64,000 bases of DNA. Source: Verrucomicrobium sp. (GTDB lineage: Bacteria > Verrucomicrobiota > Verrucomicrobiia > Methylacidiphilales > GAS474). How positions within the stretch are numbered: position 1 is the first letter of the stretch; each line of letters opens with the position of its first letter. Below the pieces are notes generated by a model. That model made no database searches and was not told the DNA's origin. It was given only the letters and a program-made list of their open reading frames with translations. The position numbers and the translations under genes are program-made. The stretch is taken from contig JAPWJX010000003.1 in NCBI GenBank assembly GCA_028283855.1, positions 372,001-436,000 of the forward strand, written 5' to 3'. Shown in pieces: positions 1-10,235 of the stretch.

Positions 1-2092
1 CGGGGATCTCGATCATGACGCCGAGCGGCGCGGGCCAGAGGTGCGGGCGGCCTTCCTTTTCCAGGGCGGCGTGCGCCGTCTCCAGCGCGGCGCGGGCCAG
101 CCGCAGCTCGGAAAGGTCGCTGACCATCGGGAGCAAAAGATGGATGTCACGCCCCGCCCCGGCGCGCAGGAGGGCGCGGAGCTGGGTCTGGAAAAGCTCC
201 GGCTCCCGCAGGCAGAGCCGCAACGCGCGGACGCCCAGGAAAGGATTGGCCTCCGGAGCCATGTGGAGATAGGGCAGATTCTTGTCGCCGCCCGCGTCGA
301 GCGTGCGGACGACCACCGGCATCTTCCCGGCGGCGTCGAAGATTTTCTCGAGAAGGGCGACCTGCTCCTCCTCGTTCGGCGGGGTGGGACGGTCCAGGAA
401 AAGGAACTCCGTGCGCAGGAGGCCCACGCCTTCCGCGCCCTTGGCGCGCGCCGAGGCTGCGTCCTTTTCCCCGCCGATGTTCGCCAGGACCTCGACATGA
501 TGCCCGTCCTTCGTGACGGCGGGCTCAAGGGCGGCCTTCTCCTCCGCGGCGCGCGCGGCGGCTTCCGCCTGGCGGCGAGCTTCCAACTTTTGGCGCAGCG
601 CCGGATCGGGATCGATCCACACCTCCGCCGACGTGCCGTCAAAGGCGACGGTCGTCCCCGCCCGCAGGGCCTCAAGAAGGCCCCGCGCCTGGACGAGGGC
701 CGGGATGCCGCGGCCGCGCAGGAGCACGGCGCTATGGGAGGTGGTGCCGCCGTCGCGGCAAAGGACGCCCAGGACGCGGCGAGGGGAAAGGGAGGCGGCG
801 TCGCTCGGCGCCAGGTCGTCAACGACGAGGATTCCCGGCTCCGGGAGGTCAAAGACGGGCGGCACGGAAACGCCCAGGGCGGCCAGGACGCGGCGGCCCA
901 CGTCGACCATGTCGGCGGCGCGCTGGCGGAGGTATTCGTCCTCCAGCGCGCGGTAATGGGCGACGAGGCGGGCGGCGCTCTCCCGCCAGGCGGCGGGCGC
1001 GGCCTGGCCTTCCTTGATGAGGGATTGGGCCGTCTCCACCAGCGCAGGATCGTCCAGGAGGAGGAGTTGGGCCTCGAAGATCGCCGCGCGCTCCGCGCCG
1101 AGGGAGGCGTGGGCCTTTCCGTATTCGGCGGTAAGGTCTTTCCGCGCCGTGGCCAGGGCGGCCTCCAGGCGCTTGGCCTCCGCGTCGGCGCCCGCGCCGG
1201 GCGCGGCGGCGACTTCCGGCAAGGCGGCATCGGCAAAAAAGGCGGGGCCGAGGGCAAGCCCTCCGCCGAGCGGCTGGGCGACGGCCTCTCCGCGCGGCGT
1301 GGACGCCGCTTTTTCCTGCTTTTTTTGCGGGACGGCGGCGGGCAGCGGGGAGACTTCCTCTCCCAGGCCGGCGGCGATGAGCTGCCTTAACTCCTCCAGC
1401 GCCTCCCCGGCGTGGGGGCCGTGCGCGCCGAGGCGGACGGTGTGCCCCTGGAGAATTTCGAGCCCGCCGACGCTGCTCAGGCTGCGGGCGGAGACGGGGC
1501 CCCGGCCCGTGGTGGCGTTGGAAATGGTGATGTCGGCGTCCTTGAAGCGGCCCGCGGCCTGGATGAGCTTGGCGGCGGGACGGGCATGAAGGCCGTGCGG
1601 ATTGAGGATGACGGCCTCGACGCTCTTCTCCGCGCCGTTGGCGAAGGCCGCCTCCGCCGCCGGGACAGGCGCCGGAGCCTGGGGCACGCCCAGCTGGTTT
1701 TCCTTCTGCTTGAGCGCCTTTTCCGCCTCCCGGGCCACTTCGTCCAGGGAGAGGCCGAGGTTGGCCGAGACGCCCGCCGCCACCGCGCCTTCAACGAAGG
1801 GGGCCGCGCAGAGGCGGACCCGCGCGCGGTCGGCGTCTTCCAGGAAGCCGAGGGCGGTTTCCGCGGAAAGAAGGGCGCTGCCCATGTCCATGAGGAGAAG
1901 CGCGCCGTCCTCCTTGAGCACCGTTTGCAGCGCCTCGAGAATCTCGGTGGCGTCGGTGCCCAGCTCGGCCCGGTTTTCGCCGGTGCCGGCGGCCAGGGCC
2001 AGGGGAAGGCCGGGACCGGTCATCGCCGCGACCAACTCGCGCGTGGCTTGCGCCAACGCCCGGCTGTGCGAAACAAGAACGATCCCGACCAT
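1..2092 (-). CDS. dhaM: PTS-dependent dihydroxyacetone kinase phosphotransferase DhaM fused to HPr and enzyme I (partial)
   Basis: Relays phosphate from PEP to the ADP held by DhaL; cytoplasmic. About 697 codons are visible and the frame is open at the left edge, so the C-terminus is missing. Residues 1-130 are the EIIA-mannose-like DhaM domain starting MVGIVLVSHS, with His9 as the expected phospho-site. Residues ~155-240 are an HPr domain (HGLHARPAA, His169). From ~265 an enzyme I follows, with phospho-histidine motif GGTTSHSAV (His453) and C-terminal PEP-binding-barrel signatures LLRTEFLFLDR and LGVMIEIP at the edge. E. coli DhaM stops after a truncated EI, so a nearly complete EI here is notable. 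The start is 10 nt after dhaL, with AGGGA just upstream. Third gene of dhaKLM. Confidence 0.93.
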   Translation of the reverse strand, partial: MVGIVLVSHSRALAQATRELVAAMTGPGLPLALAAGTGENRAELGTDATEILEALQTVLKEDGALLLMDMGSALLSAETALGFLEDADRARVRLCAAPFVEGAVAAGVSANLGLSLDEVAREAEKALKQKENQLGVPQAPAPVPAAEAAFANGAEKSVEAVILNPHGLHARPAAKLIQAAGRFKDADITISNATTGRGPVSARSLSSVGGLEILQGHTVRLGAHGPHAGEALEELRQLIAAGLGEEVSPLPAAVPQKKQEKAASTPRGEAVAQPLGGGLALGPAFFADAALPEVAAAPGAGADAEAKRLEAALATARKDLTAEYGKAHASLGAERAAIFEAQLLLLDDPALVETAQSLIKEGQAAPAAWRESAARLVAHYRALEDEYLRQRAADMVDVGRRVLAALGVSVPPVFDLPEPGILVVDDLAPSDAASLSPRRVLGVLCRDGGTTSHSAVLLRGRGIPALVQARGLLEALRAGTTVAFDGTSAEVWIDPDPALRQKLEARRQAEAAARAAEEKAALEPAVTKDGHHVEVLANIGGEKDAASARAKGAEGVGLLRTEFLFLDRPTPPNEEEQVALLEKIFDAAGKMPVVVRTLDAGGDKNLPYLHMAPEANPFLGVRALRLCLREPELFQTQLRALLRAGAGRDIHLLLPMVSDLSELRLARAALETAHAALEKEGRPHLWPAPLGVMIEIP

Positions 2093-2102
2093 TTCCCTTA
2101 GC

Positions 2103-2732
2103 TTACGCGCCCGCGACGGTTTCCGCCAAGGCCTGAAGCAGCAGGACGGAGGAGGAGGCGCCCGGGTCGGCGTGGCCCGCGCTGCGCTCGCCCAAGTAGC
2201 TGGCGCGGCCCTTGCGGGCGACGAGCGGGATGGTGGCCTCCGCGCCCTTCTGCGCCGCCTCGACGGCGGCCTTCACGGCCTGCGCCAGGGGCGCGGGAGC
2301 CTTGAGGGCCTCGATGGCGGGCTGCAGGGCGTCGACCATCGTCTTGTCCTGGAGGACGGCCTTGCCGAGGTTGGTGATGCCCTTGAGGCCCGCCTCGAAG
2401 GAGGCGGCCAGCTCGGCCTGGGTCAGAGCGGCCTTGTCCTTGGCCGGTCCGGCGGCCTGGAGGAAGAAGCTGCCGTAGAGGGGGCCGCTGGCCCCCCCGA
2501 CGGTGGAGATCAGGGTCATGGCAACCGTCTTGAAGAGGGTGCCGATGTCCTTGCCGGCCAAGCCGGGCAGCTTCCCTTCCACGGCGTGGAAACCACGGGC
2601 CATGTTGGCCCCGTGGTCGCCGTCGCCGATGGCCGAGTCGAGCGCGGTCAGCCGCTCCTTGTTCTGCTCCATGGCGGCCGCGGCGCGGCCCAGCCACTGG
2701 ACGACCTGTTCTGCGGTGAGGGTGTCGCTCAT
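2103..2732 (-). CDS. dhaL: Dihydroxyacetone kinase ADP-binding subunit DhaL
   Basis: DhaL holds ADP as a phosphate carrier: it accepts phosphate from DhaM and transfers it to dihydroxyacetone on DhaK. The 209-residue protein has the family length. The Mg-ADP aspartate motif GDGDHG lies near residues 36-41, and a C-terminal GRASYLGERSAGHADPGA segment matches the nucleotide-capping loop. The start lies 3 nt after the dhaK stop and the gene ends 10 nt before dhaM, so the three are almost certainly one transcript. Use of a PTS-type DhaL, rather than an ATP-dependent single-chain kinase, is supported by the adjacent DhaM. Confidence 0.96.
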   Translation of the reverse strand: MSDTLTAEQVVQWLGRAAAAMEQNKERLTALDSAIGDGDHGANMARGFHAVEGKLPGLAGKDIGTLFKTVAMTLISTVGGASGPLYGSFFLQAAGPAKDKAALTQAELAASFEAGLKGITNLGKAVLQDKTMVDALQPAIEALKAPAPLAQAVKAAVEAAQKGAEATIPLVARKGRASYLGERSAGHADPGASSSVLLLQALAETVAGA

Positions 2733-2735
2733 TCT

Positions 2736-3734
2736 TTAGACGCCCCAGCGCAGGCCCGCAGTGTGGACGGGAGCGTCCCACAGCTTGGTGAGTTCCGCGT
2801 CCAGCTTGAGGAGGGTGATGGAAACGCCCGCCATTTCCAGGCTGGTGATGTAGGGGCCGACGAGGTGGCGCGTCACCTTCAGGCCGGCGGCGGCGGCGAT
2901 CTCCGCGGCCTTCCGATAGACGATGTATTGCTCGATGAGCGGCGTGCCGCCCAGGCCGTTGACGAAGAGGAGGACCTCGTCGCCCGACTTGAAGGGCAGG
3001 TCGGAGAGGATCGGCTTCATGAGCATGTCGACGACCTCGTCCGCGGGGGCCAGCTTCACGCGCTTGCGGCCCGGCTCGCCGTGGATGCCGACGCCGATCT
3101 CCATCTCGTCCTCCGGGAGGTCGAAGGTGGGCTTACCCGCGTGAGGCACGGTGCAGGAGGTGAGGGCCATGCCCATGCTGCGGACCTGGGCGTTGACCTT
3201 CTTGGCGATGGCGGTGACTTCCGCCAGGGAGGCGCCGGCTTCCGCCGCCGCGCCCGCGATCTTTTCCATGAGGACGGTGCCGCCGACGCCGCGGCGCCCG
3301 GCCGTCCAGGTGCTGTTCTCGACCGCCACGTCGTCGTCGACGACGACGCTCTCCACCTCGATGCCTTCGGCGCGGGCCAGGTCGGCGGCCATCTGGAAGT
3401 TCATCACGTCGCCGGTGTAGTTCTTGACGATGTGCAGGACGCCCTTGCCGCCGTTGACGGCCTTGGTCGCGGCCTCCATCTGGTCCGGCGTGGGGCTGGT
3501 GAAGACGGCGCCGGGACACGCGGCGTCGAGCATGCCCTTGCCGACGAAGCCGCCGTGCAGGGGCTCGTGGCCGGCGCCGCCGCCGGAGACGATGGCCACC
3601 TTCTTGGCCGGACCGCCCGCACGCGCGATGTAGGCGGGCTCGTAATTGACTTTAAGGATGTCCGCGTGGGCCTTTTCCATGCCCCGGAGGGCTTCGACGA
3701 CCACGTTTTCAGGCGAGTTGATCAGCTTTTTCAT
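2736..3734 (-). CDS. dhaK: Dihydroxyacetone kinase substrate-binding subunit DhaK
   Basis: DhaK binds dihydroxyacetone covalently as a hemiaminal on a histidine and presents it for phosphorylation to DHAP. The 332-residue protein has [16 protein letters not shown] at residues 50-65 and GVGIHGEPG with His218, the position of the substrate-binding histidine in E. coli DhaK. First gene of dhaK-dhaL-dhaM. An intrinsic terminator lies between glpF and this gene, so dhaKLM probably has its own promoter or depends on read-through. The leader is C-rich, with a weak AGAAAG element before ATG. Confidence 0.97.
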   Translation of the reverse strand: MKKLINSPENVVVEALRGMEKAHADILKVNYEPAYIARAGGPAKKVAIVSGGGAGHEPLHGGFVGKGMLDAACPGAVFTSPTPDQMEAATKAVNGGKGVLHIVKNYTGDVMNFQMAADLARAEGIEVESVVVDDDVAVENSTWTAGRRGVGGTVLMEKIAGAAAEAGASLAEVTAIAKKVNAQVRSMGMALTSCTVPHAGKPTFDLPEDEMEIGVGIHGEPGRKRVKLAPADEVVDMLMKPILSDLPFKSGDEVLLFVNGLGGTPLIEQYIVYRKAAEIAAAAGLKVTRHLVGPYITSLEMAGVSITLLKLDAELTKLWDAPVHTAGLRWGV

Positions 3735-3776
3735 GGCTTTCTTTCGGGTTGGGGGTTGTGAGCGGGAAAAATTGGG

Positions 3777-3810
3777 AAAAAAAAGGGGCGCCCGCCGTAG
3801 CGGGCGCCCC
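3777..3810 (-). terminator. Intrinsic terminator after glpF
   Basis: Perfect 11-bp inverted repeat GGGGCGCCCGC (3785-3795) / GCGGGCGCCCC (3800-3810) with loop CGTA. On the minus strand it is followed directly by eight T (3784-3777), the classic rho-independent layout. It lies 12 nt beyond the glpF stop and upstream of dhaK. Confidence 0.88.
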
Positions 3811-3822
3811 CGGAGTCGCCGG

Positions 3823-4551
3823 TTAGACGACGTTAACGAACCTCAGGATATACGCGGCCAGGCCGGCGCCGACGAGCGGCCCGACGACCGGGACCAGGGC
3901 ATAGCCCCAATCCGAGCTGCCCTTGCCGGGAATCGGCAGAAGGGCGTGGGCGATGCGGGGCCCAAGGTCACGCGCGGGGTTGATGGCGTAACCGGTGGTG
4001 CCGCCCAGCGAGAGGCCGATGCCCCACACCAAAGCGCCCACCAGGAAGGGCCCGAGGCCAACGGCCAAGCCGGTGGCGGAAACCGCCTTGGAGAAGATCG
4101 CCACGACGCCCAAAACGAGGACGGCGGTGCCGATTGCTTCGCTGACCAGGTTCCAGAAGGTGGAACGGATGGCCGGCCCGGTGGAGAAGACGCCCAGCTT
4201 GAGGCCGGCGTCTTCCGTCACGCGCCAATGCGGATAGTTGTGAAGGAACACCAGGATCGCCCCGACGAACGCGCCCAGGAACTGGGCGGGAACGTAGGTG
4301 GACAACTTGCTGAAGTCCCCGGAGAGGACGGCCAGGCCGAAGGTAACGGCCGGGTTCAGGTGGGCGTCCGCACTGCCGAAGGCGGTGGCGGTGAACACGC
4401 CGACCATGACCGCGAAGGCCCAGCCGGTGGTGATCACGATCCACCCGGAGTTCTGGCCCTTCGACCGGTTCAGCAGCACGTTGGCGACCACGCCGTCACC
4501 GAGGAGAACCAAGACGAGGGTTCCCATGAATTCACCTAGAAAAGGCGACAT
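3823..4551 (-). CDS. glpF: Glycerol uptake facilitator / aquaglyceroporin (MIP family)
   Basis: Inner-membrane channel for passive glycerol entry. The 242-residue protein shows both NPA boxes: HLNPAVTF (66-68) and AINPARD (191-193). The Asp after the second NPAR is typical of glycerol-conducting members. Hydrophobic stretches fit six transmembrane helices. It lies between the porin gene and dhaKLM in a glycerol locus, which supports glycerol rather than water as substrate. No Shine-Dalgarno site is visible before ATG; the leader is A/C-rich. Transcription probably ends at the hairpin just downstream. Confidence 0.94.
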   Translation of the reverse strand: MSPFLGEFMGTLVLVLLGDGVVANVLLNRSKGQNSGWIVITTGWAFAVMVGVFTATAFGSADAHLNPAVTFGLAVLSGDFSKLSTYVPAQFLGAFVGAILVFLHNYPHWRVTEDAGLKLGVFSTGPAIRSTFWNLVSEAIGTAVLVLGVVAIFSKAVSATGLAVGLGPFLVGALVWGIGLSLGGTTGYAINPARDLGPRIAHALLPIPGKGSSDWGYALVPVVGPLVGAGLAAYILRFVNVV

Positions 4552-4584
4552 ATTTGTTTTTCTGTTTGGGTTTTCCGGGACTCT

Positions 4585-5961
4585 TTAGAAGTCGACGATC
4601 GTGCGGACGCCCAGGATCAGGATGTCCGAGCGGGCCGAGTCGCCACGGGGGTTGAAGATGGCCTGGAAGTCAGGCTGGATCTTGAACCAGGGGGTGACGG
4701 CGTACTGGTAGTCGAGTTCGACGACGGTTTCACCACCCAGGGGGGCACCGGTCGGGTTGACGGCGGTGTTGTAGTCCTGGTTGCCGCCGGAGCGGTTGTA
4801 GATGAAGCCGAAGCCGATTTTGTCGATCGGGCGGCTGGAGAACGGACCGGTGTAACGGCCGCCCGTCATGAACTCATACTCGTAAGCATTGCGGTCCCCG
4901 GGAGCGCCGATGTTGTAGACGAAGAGGTCGAGGCCCTTGGTGGTGTCCAGCTTGCCGTTGGACAGCCGCGGGTGGTAGACGCTCTTGGTCGCTTCCGCGT
5001 AGATGTTGTAGTCGTTGTTGAAGGTCTGCGTGCCGGTGGCGGTATAGCCGGTGTAGTCGGTGTTCCGACGGCCGTAGTTGCCGCCGATCTTGTAGAGGCC
5101 GGCGTAGTCGGTCTTCTGCTCCTGGTAGCCCACCTCAAAGGCGTAAGTCTCGCCGTAGTTGAAGTAGTTGCTGTAGTGCACGCCGTCGTCATCCGGATCG
5201 CGGTAGCCGTTGGAGGGCGTGAAGACGCCCGCCTTGGCATAGAGGCCCGGGGTGATGTCGCGCAGGTCCAGGCTCAGCTCGGCGCCGGGGCGGCCGTTCG
5301 GGCTGAAGGACTGGCCGGTGGGGAACAGCGCGTTCGGGGCGTAGCCCAATTCGTCGTTCATCAGGATGTCGAAGAAGCCGGTGGAACCGAAGTCGTTGAC
5401 CGCGGCCAGCTGACCGACCTTGATCTTCACGCGGCTTTCGAAGAGCCCCTGCTGGTACCAGGCCTGGTCGAGGCGGAGGGACTCCGTACCCGCGATGGAG
5501 CTGGTGAGCGTGTTGACGTTCAGGTAGTTGCCGGAGAGGTTCCGTCCGTACTGGTAGATGCCGGTGACGAAGAACTCGCCGTCGAAGTCGGCCAGCTTCT
5601 TCAGGTCGATGTCGACCGACCCGCGCTGACGCCCGAAGTAGGTGGCGTGCTGACCGCCCGCGCTGCCGCCGCCGGTGACGTTCCCCAGGAAGTCGCCGAT
5701 GTTGTTCATGCCGAAGGTGACGCCCTGGTCTTCCAGCTTGGTGCGCTCGCCGCCCCAGTCGCCGGTCAGGTACTTGCGGTGCCAGATGTCGTCACCGGTG
5801 CCCGCGACGGCCAGTTCCTTGGCGTCGGTCGAGTCGGTGGTGGTCGTCGTGCCGGCCACGAGCGGCGCGGCGTTCAGGGCGAGGAGGGCCAGCGCGGCGG
5901 AGCCGAGACGGGCCCAGAGCGCCTTCTTGGGGAAGGAGCCATGCGGGGGGTGGTGTTTCAT
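4585..5961 (-). CDS. OprB-type carbohydrate porin
   Basis: Predicted outer-membrane beta-barrel porin of 458 residues. A basic N-terminus and hydrophobic core (about residues 10-36, ending LVAG) form a signal peptide. The mature part starts near a WHRKYLTGDWGGERTKLEDQG segment typical of OprB-family proteins and shows alternating beta-strand patterns throughout. It ends in VRTIVDF with a terminal Phe, as expected for BAM-assembled barrels. It sits between glpD and glpF, suggesting it lets glycerol or another small polyol across the outer membrane, which is inferred from context. A possible AGGA lies 8 nt before ATG, after a long C/A-only leader. Confidence 0.88.
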   Translation of the reverse strand: MKHHPPHGSFPKKALWARLGSAALALLALNAAPLVAGTTTTTDSTDAKELAVAGTGDDIWHRKYLTGDWGGERTKLEDQGVTFGMNNIGDFLGNVTGGGSAGGQHATYFGRQRGSVDIDLKKLADFDGEFFVTGIYQYGRNLSGNYLNVNTLTSSIAGTESLRLDQAWYQQGLFESRVKIKVGQLAAVNDFGSTGFFDILMNDELGYAPNALFPTGQSFSPNGRPGAELSLDLRDITPGLYAKAGVFTPSNGYRDPDDDGVHYSNYFNYGETYAFEVGYQEQKTDYAGLYKIGGNYGRRNTDYTGYTATGTQTFNNDYNIYAEATKSVYHPRLSNGKLDTTKGLDLFVYNIGAPGDRNAYEYEFMTGGRYTGPFSSRPIDKIGFGFIYNRSGGNQDYNTAVNPTGAPLGGETVVELDYQYAVTPWFKIQPDFQAIFNPRGDSARSDILILGVRTIVDF

Positions 5962-5975
5962 CAGGGTAGTCCTAC

Positions 5976-6011
5976 GGTTTGTTGGTGTTGTTGGGTGGGT
6001 TGGTTGGGTTT
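5976..6011 (-). other. C/A-only leader segment upstream of the porin gene
   Basis: Thirty-six consecutive positions are only G or T on the plus strand, so the transcribed strand reads only C and A in this part of the porin 5' region. Such a tract cannot pair with itself. It could be an unstructured ribosome or S1 landing site, or an RNA-binding-protein target. The 98-nt gap from glpD holds no gene and no terminator I can see. Confidence 0.5.
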
Positions 6012-6059
6012 CTGCGAAATTGAAGAAAGACGCAAATGCCGGAATCGAGGCCTTAGGGT

Positions 6060-7634
6060 TTAGTGGAGGACGTAGCCCTGGACAAGCTTTTGATACGCCT
6101 CGACCTGGTTTTTTTGCCAGGCCTCGTCACGGCCCAATTCGGCCGCCAAGAGGCGCGCCACCTCGGGCGCGGCCTCTCCGGAAGCGCGCGCGTCGAGCAG
6201 CAGGGCGCGCGTACGCCGGGCCAGGATGTCTTCCACCGTGCGGGCGTGCTCGTGGCGGGCGGCCCAGACGACTTCCGCGCGGCGGTAGGGCAGGCGGGCG
6301 TGCAGGAGCCCTTCCAGCCCCGGCTCCGTGTGGGCCAGGGCGGCGATGGCGGGGGCGTCGCTGCCGTAGACGTGCTCGATGTCCGGCGCGGCGCCGGGGG
6401 CGGGCTCCATCCACCCGTGCAGGTGAAGGCCGGCGGTGACCGACTTCCGCGCGGCGAACCCGGCGGCTTCTTCCAGGTGGTTGACGGCATCCTCGCCCAT
6501 GTGGCGGTAGGTGGTCCACTTGCCGCCGGTGATGGTGACCAGGCCCGCGCCGCTGGTGACGATGGTGTGGTCGCGGGAAAGCTGCTTGGTGCTCTGCCCC
6601 TCCCCCGCTTTCACCAACGGGCGCAGGCCGGAGAAAATGGAAAGGACGTCGCCGCGGCCGACGGGGCGGTCCAGGTATTTGGAGGCGTGATGGAGGAGGA
6701 ACTCGACCTCTCCCTCCTGGGCGCGCGGCTCCAGGACGGGCTTGGGCACGCCCAAATCGGTGGTGCCGACGACGACGCGGCCGTGCCACGGCACGCCGAA
6801 GAGGACGCGCCCGTCTTCCGTCTTGGGAATCATGAGGGCGTCCCGCGAGGGCAGGAAGGAGCGGTCCAGGACAATGTGGGTGCCCTGGCTGACGGAGAGC
6901 ATCTCGGAAACGCCGGCGTCGTCCAAGCGGCGGACCTGGTCGGTGAAGATGCCGGTGGCGTTGAGGACGGCGCGGGCCTTCACCTCGTATTCGCGGCCCG
7001 TTTCCTCGTCCCGCAGGCGCACGCCGGAGATCTTGCCGCCGCTCTTCACGAAGCCGGTGGCCGTCGTGTAGTTGAGGGCGGTGCCGCCCTGGTCCTCGAA
7101 GGTGCGCAGGAGGGCGACGGCCAGGCGCGTGTCGTCGAACTGCCCGTCGTGGTAGGAGACGCCGCCGCGCAGGTCCTTCTGCTTGACCGTGGGCAGGCGG
7201 CGGATGGTCTCCGCGCGGCTCAGAACGTGGGAGTGGCCCAGGCTGAGGCGGCCCGCGGCGGCCATCAGCTCGTAGATCTCCAGGCCGAAGCCGTAGAAGG
7301 CCTTTTCCCACCAACGGTAGGCGGGGATGATGAAGCTGAGGGGCCGCACCAGGTGCGGCGCGTTGCGGATCATCAGCCCGCGCTCGCGCAGCGCGCTGTA
7401 GACCAGGGCGATGTTTCCCTGCTGCAGGTAGCGGACGCCGCCGTGGGCCAGCTTGGTGGCGCGGCTGGAGGTCGCCTTGGCGAAGTCGACCTGCTCGACG
7501 AGCAGGGTCCGGTACCCGCGCGAAGCCGCCTCCACGGCGGACCCCAGCCCTGTCGCTCCGCCGCCAATGATGAGGACGTCCCAGGGGGACGGGTCTTCCA
7601 GGCGGCGAAACAGATCGGGGCGGGGGTCGCTCAT
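6060..7634 (-). CDS. glpD: Aerobic glycerol-3-phosphate dehydrogenase (FAD)
   Basis: Oxidises sn-glycerol-3-phosphate to DHAP at the membrane and passes electrons to quinone. The 524-residue length is normal for GlpD. The FAD dinucleotide motif DVLIIGGGATGLGSAVEAA lies near residues 18-36. The SSRATKLAHGGVRYLQQG segment that follows is highly characteristic of GlpD, and the C-terminal helical region ends TSKP-like after HARTVEDILARRTR. It lies 25 nt after glpK. The leader before ATG is a run of C with no Shine-Dalgarno site. Confidence 0.97.
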   Translation of the reverse strand: MSDPRPDLFRRLEDPSPWDVLIIGGGATGLGSAVEAASRGYRTLLVEQVDFAKATSSRATKLAHGGVRYLQQGNIALVYSALRERGLMIRNAPHLVRPLSFIIPAYRWWEKAFYGFGLEIYELMAAAGRLSLGHSHVLSRAETIRRLPTVKQKDLRGGVSYHDGQFDDTRLAVALLRTFEDQGGTALNYTTATGFVKSGGKISGVRLRDEETGREYEVKARAVLNATGIFTDQVRRLDDAGVSEMLSVSQGTHIVLDRSFLPSRDALMIPKTEDGRVLFGVPWHGRVVVGTTDLGVPKPVLEPRAQEGEVEFLLHHASKYLDRPVGRGDVLSIFSGLRPLVKAGEGQSTKQLSRDHTIVTSGAGLVTITGGKWTTYRHMGEDAVNHLEEAAGFAARKSVTAGLHLHGWMEPAPGAAPDIEHVYGSDAPAIAALAHTEPGLEGLLHARLPYRRAEVVWAARHEHARTVEDILARRTRALLLDARASGEAAPEVARLLAAELGRDEAWQKNQVEAYQKLVQGYVLH

Positions 7635-7659
7635 GGGGGGGATCGCGGGGGGAACTTTC

Positions 7660-9135
<1,476 letters not shown>

Positions 9136-9155
9136 AGGAAAGGGGGGGGTGAGGG

Positions 9156-9168
9156 GGTTACCGTAACC
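9156..9168. promoter_or_regulatory. Palindromic operator candidate GGTTACcGTAACC
   Basis: Perfect 6-bp arms around one central C, 20 bp upstream of the glpK start codon. On the minus strand it falls just downstream of a weak candidate -10 (complement 9172-9177, TAATCT), which would place it near the transcription start where a repressor could bind. The regulator is unknown. Confidence 0.4.
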
Positions 9169-9179
9169 TAAAGATTAAG

Positions 9180-9188
9180 TTTGGCAAA
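9180..9188. repeat. TTTGGCAAA box, copy 1 (glpK side)
   Basis: A near-palindromic 9-mer occurring identically at 9241-9249, 61 bp away, which is about six helical turns. This copy lies in the spacer of the weak candidate glpK promoter (-35 TTGGGA at complement 9196-9201, -10 TAATCT). The pair is a plausible binding site for the divergently encoded AraC-type regulator. Confidence 0.4.
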
Positions 9189-9240
9189 AAAGGGTTCCCA
9201 AAAAGGAGACGCGTTCCATAAGCATCGATTGTTTTTCGGC

Positions 9241-9249
9241 TTTGGCAAA
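9241..9249. repeat. TTTGGCAAA box, copy 2 (araC side)
   Basis: Second identical copy. It overlaps where a -35 element would lie for the TATAAT at 9271-9276. That promoter has no recognisable -35 hexamer, as expected if a bound regulator helps polymerase. Confidence 0.4.
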
Positions 9250-9270
9250 CTTGGGGGTGGTAAAAAATCC

Positions 9271-9276
9271 TATAAT
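9271..9276 (+). promoter_or_regulatory. -10 element (TATAAT) for the araC-type gene
   Basis: Exact consensus TATAAT in an A/T-rich pocket, 20 bp before the chosen ATG at 9296. No good -35 stands 16-18 bp upstream. Confidence 0.45.
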
Positions 9277-9295
9277 TCCTATAAAAATCTTAGGC

Positions 9296-10234
9296 ATGGC
9301 CGTCATGGCGGATAAAACGCGGGAGGCGCCCCGCATTCGGGTTAAGCGAGCCCCGGCGGAAATCACCCCGGAAGCCCTCCTTTTTTCCAAGAGCCACGAG
9401 CTGTGCCTCAACCTCCTGCAACAAGTTGAGATGGGCCGCTTCGTCCTCAAATTCCCCTCCCTGCGCCGCTTCGCGCCGGGGAGCGGACGGCCCCTTTTTG
9501 CGGCGGCCCTGGCGGGCCGGGGCCGCTTTTCCCTGCCGGACGAGAGCCTCATCCTGGGCGCGGGGGAGATGGCCATCCTCCCCGGCCACGCCGCCTGCGC
9601 CGCCCAAGGCCCGGACGAGCCCCCGCGGGAAATCCTCACCGTCTCCCTCTACCCGCGCGCCATCGGCCTCTCCCTCCACGGCGCGGGGGACCCTTCCCAC
9701 CTCCAGCTGGCTAGCCCCGGAGCGGAGCTGCTGGGCCTCTACCTGGGACAGATCCTGGAAATGGGCCGCCGCTCCGACTGGCAGGCCAAGCTGGGCGCCA
9801 AAGGCCTCCTTTTGGCCTACCTCAGCGCCCTGGACGCGGCCCTGCCGCGCCGGGGCGCGCCCAAGAGCGGCCGCCCCGCCGCGGAAAAAGCCCGCGTCGC
9901 CGCCATTCGGCGGCTCATCCAGGAGGAACTGGCCAATCCGGCCCTGGGCGCCGCCTTCCTGGCGGGGAAACTCCGCTGCTCGGCCGACTATCTCTCCCAC
10001 CTCTTCCGCCAGGAGACCGGCCGTCGCCTGGCCGCCTACATCACGGCGGAGCGGGTGGAGGCGGCGCGGGAGCTCCTGCGCCGCACCGCGCTGACCGTCG
10101 CGGAAATCGCCTTCGCCGTCGGCTTCGAGAACCCCGGCTACTTCGCCCGCGTCTTCAAGGCCTCCGCCGGGGCCGCCCCGGGGGAATACCGGCGCGGCCT
10201 TGATCCGGCGGAGGAAACCGCTACCGTGCCCTAA
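9296..10234 (+). CDS. AraC-family transcriptional regulator
   Basis: DNA-binding regulator of 312 residues. The C-terminal ~100 residues form the two-helix-turn-helix AraC domain: AAFLAGKLRCSADYLSHLFR is the first, and LTVAEIAFAVGFENPGYFAR followed by FKASAGAAPGEYRR the second. The N-terminal ~170 residues look like a cupin-type sensor (FSLPDESLILGAGEMAILPG). The ATG at 9296 was chosen because the longer TTG-initiated frame (9242) would begin before the TATAAT. Divergent from glpK, so control of the glycerol locus is likely but inferred. The next gene follows after 1 nt. Confidence 0.88.
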   Translation: MAVMADKTREAPRIRVKRAPAEITPEALLFSKSHELCLNLLQQVEMGRFVLKFPSLRRFAPGSGRPLFAAALAGRGRFSLPDESLILGAGEMAILPGHAACAAQGPDEPPREILTVSLYPRAIGLSLHGAGDPSHLQLASPGAELLGLYLGQILEMGRRSDWQAKLGAKGLLLAYLSALDAALPRRGAPKSGRPAAEKARVAAIRRLIQEELANPALGAAFLAGKLRCSADYLSHLFRQETGRRLAAYITAERVEAARELLRRTALTVAEIAFAVGFENPGYFARVFKASAGAAPGEYRRGLDPAEETATVP

Positions 10235-10235
10235 C

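Noticed and set aside
1602-3761. Plus-strand open frame of ~720 codons spanning dhaM to dhaK
   Set aside because: Runs antisense to three well-conserved genes; product is low-complexity Gly/Val/Asp/Arg.
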